From CAYXFZ01 sp964464385 (GTDB lineage: Bacteria > Planctomycetota > UBA1135): a stretch of 34,000 nucleotides of DNA. Positions within the stretch are counted from its first letter, which is position 1, and every line of letters starts with the position of its first letter. A model generated the notes under the pieces. It searched no databases. It was not told where the DNA came from and saw only the letters and a list, made by a program, of their open reading frames with translations. Positions 31,238-34,000 of this stretch are shown here, piece by piece. The stretch is from contig CAYXFZ010000012.1 in NCBI GenBank assembly GCA_964464385.1, positions 1 through 34,000 of the forward strand, in the 5' to 3' direction. A program made the position numbers and the translations under genes.

Positions 31238-31997
31238 GAGTCTGGAATCAGGCGATCGCGGGAACGATCCGCGCCAGGGATGAGGGCATCCCCAGGCTGG
31301 AAACGATAACGGGGCCTTTCGCCCAGCTTCATGGCTTGCAAGACAGTTTCATTCACACCAGGAGAGGGCAAGGCCCGCAAGAACACCCAAGCGTCCTCGG
31401 CAAAGGGCGGCCGCGAAGGGAGCAACCACTTGCCTGCCCCCGGGTCCGGAGGCAAGAGGATCAGGGCATTTGCGGGAAGTCCAAGCGTAGACTCGGCGGC
31501 CTGCAAGGGAGCGGCCCGCAAGTGGGCCACATCCCGGGCCTGATCCAGACGGTGCACAAAGAGGACCAGACCGGAAACCAGGGCGGCGGCAACCAAACCG
31601 CGCGCCCAACGGTCACTGACTTGAGTCAGCATGGCCACGGCCCCCACCGTCAACACACCCAAGGTTTCGTAGGCATAGAGCGGGCCCAAGTAGCCGGCGT
31701 GCCCGGGATACCAGTGAAAGGCATAGGCAACCGGCAAAAAGAAAGTGAAGAGCAGAGCAAAGCCGCCATCTTTTTGGCGCAACCGAAGGAGTCCGGCCAA
31801 GCCAAGACCGATCGCCCCGAGGGTGCCAAACAAAGTGACCGACCATCGTCCCGCTTGTCGAGCCAAACCCAACAAAAATTCTCCCTGACCGTACACATCC
31901 AAGGGCATGCCATCCTGATCCCAAGGGCCAAAGCGCTCGGCATACAACTCATAGGGAGAAAGAAAGAAGGAACCGGTTTGCAACTTTTGGTAGAGGA
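31234..31997 (-). CDS. GT-C-like membrane protein, C-terminal part (cut by assembly gap)
   Basis: Continues the protein begun at 32882, after the run of Ns. It starts at the gap with LYQKLQTGSFFLSPYELYAERFGP, a stretch like the 'YN-x-x-TGS-x-x-x-P-Y' loop that follows the middle membrane segments in GT39/ArnT-like proteins. It contains about four more hydrophobic segments and a soluble tail with LILLPPDPGAGKWLLP and RPRYRFQPGD. It is in a different frame from the upstream part when the ten Ns are counted literally, most likely because the gap has no true length or because of base errors at its edge. The true gene is probably intact in the organism. The stop overlaps the cupin start (ATGA). 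Confidence 0.75.
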
Positions 31998-32007
31998 NNN
32001 NNNNNNN
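31998..32007. other. Assembly gap (10 N)
   Basis: Ten consecutive N bases interrupt the membrane glycosyltransferase-like gene. Protein pattern on both sides suggests little is missing: the loop before TGS normally follows the preceding membrane segment within about 20 residues. Base errors next to the gap are likely too. Confidence 0.98.
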
Positions 32008-32882
32008 TATGTTGTCAAACGACGACCCCGGGCAGCGCCCAGAGGATCCCCCAGAACCGCGGCAGTCACTCCGGCCATGCGACGGTTGCGATGAGGTGTC
32101 GTCATCAAACCAGGCAAGGCGGCAAGGGCGAAGACCACTCCAGTCAAAGGACGGCAAAGAAAGATCCAACCGGCAGCGATCCCTACGCCGGCAGCAGCCT
32201 CACCGCGATACCGCCACCGCAATAAGCACAACCAGCCGGCCAAGGCGGCCGGCAGAGTGAAGGCTTCCGATTGAAAAGAACCTTGGACAAGGAGAAAGAA
32301 GGGCGCCGCGGCAAGGAGCAAACCGGCACGGCCCCGATCCTGAAGTTGGAGGATTTCGGCAATCTTGGCCAAAAGCAAAAGAGAGGCCAAGCCCGAAAGC
32401 AGACTGGCCAAGGCGGGAAATCCCAACCATTGGAAGGGGGCCATGGCCAGGGCAGTTCCGGGCGGATACTTGGCGAAACGCACCCCGGCCGCGGCATCTT
32501 CGAAGATTTGTCGGCGGTGAGTCGGGCAGTGAGCCACACCCTCGGGACAGCCCGGGGGGACCAAGGGCTCCACCAACTGAGCCGAGGCAAAAAGATCCGC
32601 TTGCAGAAGGTAGGCGGCCTCATCGTTGGTCTGGGGAAAGGAAAGGACCAGGATGGAAGCCAACCAACCCGCAATGAAAAGAACGAGAGGGTAGACGGGG
32701 GACACGCGCCAAGGTGTCCGGGCCGGGATCCAAGCGGCAACCAAGCCCACGAGAAGGGGAACGGCCGACGCCAAGAGCAAATCATTCGGTCTGAAAACGC
32801 CGTCCCCCACGCACCAAAGGGCCAGCCCCGCTGGGGCGGCCCCAAGAACAAGCCAAGGGAGTGGCGTTCGTTCCCCTTTCAC
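32008..32882 (-). CDS. GT-C-like membrane protein, N-terminal part (cut by assembly gap)
   Basis: First part, about 290 residues, of a polytopic GT39/ArnT-like protein starting at GTG 32882. It has about seven hydrophobic segments. The first outer loop reads FPQTNDEAAYLLQADLFA, with the Asp-Glu pair where GT-C enzymes carry their catalytic acidic residue. FAKYPPGTALAMAPFQWLG is the family 'yPPg.al' loop, and WIFLCRPLTGVVFALAALPG the 'RP-t' segment. These enzymes move sugars from polyprenyl-phosphate carriers outside the membrane. Just before the gap the frame turns hydrophilic (GDPLGAARGRRLTT). Removing one G from the five-G run read on the minus strand there gives a hydrophobic GILWALPGVVV, which looks like the true membrane segment, so a sequencing frameshift is suspected. 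Confidence 0.8.
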
Positions 32883-32923
32883 AAGGAGAACCTAACGCCG
32901 AGGGGACCTAGAATCCCATTCTC

Positions 32924-33907
32924 GTGGAACCTCTGGCCGCGCAAGACCCCGCTCCGGGATTCCTGGAGAGAGCCCATCGGTTGGCTGCCCTGCCCATCCT
33001 GCTCTTTTTGGGCACGGCCCTGAGTATTGCTGCCGGCACCGGCTTCTCCCCGGACACGGAAACCTATCCGCGAGTTCGCTACCGGCCCGAACTGGCCGCC
33101 GAGAGCATTCTTGGCATGTGGAAAACCGGGTTTCAGCGTCCTATGCAAGCCCAGAAGCGAATGGTTGCCCTCTGGGGACTAGCCGATGAGGACGAATCCC
33201 GGCTGAGTTTGGAATCTCCGGGTCTGGCCCTCGGCCTCCTTCTCTTGGAACATGGGGCCAGCCTGCGCATCCATGAACCCCGCTTTCGAAAAGAGGCCGC
33301 TGTGTTCTTGGAGCAAGCGGAACAAGATCGAGTCAGTTTTCATGACACCGCCCTTGCTGCGGCCACGCAGGCTACGGATCTGGTGCTGAACGCCAACGAT
33401 TCCCAGTACACACACGTCTCCTTGACCCGCACCGCTGAACTCATGCGCGGCAAGTTGGTATTCGACTGCGTTCCCCTGCTGAGCATGGAGGCCACGCGTG
33501 AAGCGGGCTTGGCACCCTTTCCCATCGGGGGTCATGGCTGGCCCCCTTGGTTGGATCCGGAATTCCTCGCCTTCGTGGAAGAGGTTCGGGCCACTACCCC
33601 CCGGGATGCGCGCATTTTGTTATTGCCCTCCGAGCCCATGCGCACCACCAGCCCGCGGGCCCGGTGGTACCTCCTGTTGAACTACGCCCTGGCGCCCCGG
33701 GCCCTCCTCATTGTGGATCCGAGTGATGCCTCCGGCACCGCTCCGCAATTTCAGCGTTGGGTTCGGGAACGCAACCGAGAAGGGCTTCTCAAGGGAACGG
33801 AGCGGGCGCGAGTCCTGCGGGAAACGAAAGCGCAATGGCTCTTGTGGTTTCGCATGATGGCAGATTTTCGTCCTCAGGATTGGCGCTTGGAGGAAGTGAA
33901 AGCATGA
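32924..33907 (+). CDS. Membrane-anchored protein with UDP-glucose-dehydrogenase C-terminal-like domain (unusual fusion)
   Basis: A 327-residue protein. A single membrane segment lies at about 20-40 after basic residues. Residues about 79-202 strongly recall the C-terminal UDP-binding domain of UDP-glucose/GDP-mannose dehydrogenases: KRMVALWGLADEDESRLSLE then SPGLALGLLLLEHGASLRIHEP (family 'k.v.vLGlafK...dD.R.SPa..l...L...GA.v.vyDP'), ATQATDLVLNANDSQYTHV, and MRGKLVFDCVPLLSME with GLAPFPIG ('..viDgRn.ld...~~~G~~y~~iG'). The NAD-binding domain and catalytic Cys domain are absent, so dehydrogenase activity is not expected. Residues about 207-327 are a different soluble part (TTPRDARILLLPSEPM, LAPRALLIVDPS) similar to the small protein at 14566. 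Start GTG 32924 lacks a ribosome-binding site. ATGA overlap with the next gene. Confidence 0.72.
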   Translation: MEPLAAQDPAPGFLERAHRLAALPILLFLGTALSIAAGTGFSPDTETYPRVRYRPELAAESILGMWKTGFQRPMQAQKRMVALWGLADEDESRLSLESPGLALGLLLLEHGASLRIHEPRFRKEAAVFLEQAEQDRVSFHDTALAAATQATDLVLNANDSQYTHVSLTRTAELMRGKLVFDCVPLLSMEATREAGLAPFPIGGHGWPPWLDPEFLAFVEEVRATTPRDARILLLPSEPMRTTSPRARWYLLLNYALAPRALLIVDPSDASGTAPQFQRWVRERNREGLLKGTERARVLRETKAQWLLWFRMMADFRPQDWRLEEVKA

Positions 33908-34000
33908 CCTTTCTCGGCGGTGCCTTGGTACCCATGGCCTGTTACTTCTTGGTCCGCGCATTGCTTCCCGGACGCCCCGTTCTGCCCCGTACTTTGTGGG
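33904..34000 (+). CDS. Membrane protein, N-terminal fragment running off the window
   Basis: Only the first 32 codons are present. ATG 33904 overlaps the upstream stop (ATGA) and opens a frame with a hydrophobic first segment (MTFLGGALVPMACYFLVRALL) that stays open to the last base. The beginning resembles that of the GT-C-like protein at 14967 (MIFAAFALVLLAGHGLLRM), and both follow an anchored protein with ATGA overlap, so it may be another member of the same type. No more can be said from this length. Confidence 0.65.
   Translation, partial: MTFLGGALVPMACYFLVRALLPGRPVLPRTLW

Noticed and set aside
31998..32007. True disruption (pseudogene) of the glycosyltransferase-like gene
   Set aside because: The break coincides exactly with an assembly gap; both sides keep family motifs and an ATGA-coupled downstream gene.
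32008..32169. Apparent in-frame extension of the C-terminal glycosyltransferase part upstream through the Ns (MDLSLPSFDW...)
   Set aside because: Frame continuity across unknown bases is meaningless; the protein in the other frame up to 32882 has the family motifs.

Overview
This window looks like a compact stretch of chromosome from an uncultured, moderately GC-rich bacterium, most likely a planctomycete (Planctomycetota). The lineage is inferred mainly from the secreted seven-bladed FG-GAP propeller protein (17258-18835). Its C-terminal domain closely resembles one I associate with proteins of deep-branching planctomycetes. Sparse Shine-Dalgarno sequences and long secreted proteins with carboxypeptidase-regulatory-like repeats fit the same picture. 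The call rests on family resemblance, not on a marker gene. A run of ten Ns at 31998-32007 shows the contig comes from a draft, probably metagenomic, assembly.

Layout. 1-1895: the end of a class I PLP aminotransferase, coupled to an unrecognised exported protein. 1896-2091: a short spacer with a long imperfect hairpin. 2092-6593: a tightly overlapping cluster of a parvulin-like exported protein and two successive ABC-2 ATPase/permease pairs. 6605-8526: a dimethylargininase-type hydrolase facing D-alanine--D-alanine ligase. 8622-12182: a TMTC-like GT-C membrane protein with TPRs, a YqgE/AlgH protein and the menaquinone enzyme MqnC. 12184-14567 (minus): a ClC chloride transporter with CBS domains, coupled to an HTH-EIIA fusion protein. 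14566-17206: a small membrane-anchored protein, a GT-C-like membrane protein and a YfcH-type epimerase. 17258-18835 (minus): the FG-GAP protein. 18988-23818: malate synthase and isocitrate lyase (the full glyoxylate shunt), then MqnE and MqnA. 23890-27475: a Lon-N-domain protein, then on the minus strand prolyl-tRNA synthetase and an OB-fold/EEP-nuclease lipoprotein. 27526-30830: two secreted carboxypeptidase-regulatory-like proteins. 30782-32882 (minus): a GT-C-like membrane protein broken by the assembly gap, and a cupin lipoprotein. 32924-34000: a membrane-anchored protein carrying a UDP-glucose-dehydrogenase C-terminal-like domain, then the start of another membrane protein.

Functions. 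Metabolism is represented by the glyoxylate shunt (growth on acetate or fatty acids) and three enzymes of the futalosine route to menaquinone (MqnA, MqnE, MqnC), with MqnC about 10 kb away from the other two. Much of the remainder concerns the envelope: peptidoglycan precursor synthesis, ABC-2 export, several lipid-linked-sugar type membrane glycosyltransferase candidates and large exported repeat proteins.

Genes are very tightly packed. Most same-strand neighbours overlap by 1 or 4 bases (TGATG or ATGA type), convergent pairs nearly touch or overlap, and no non-coding stretch exceeds about 200 bases. I see no rRNA, tRNA, CRISPR array, insertion sequence or phage gene. The observations most worth following up are the fusion protein at 32924-33907 with its apparent paralogous module at 14566-16322, and the HTH-EIIA/ClC operon.
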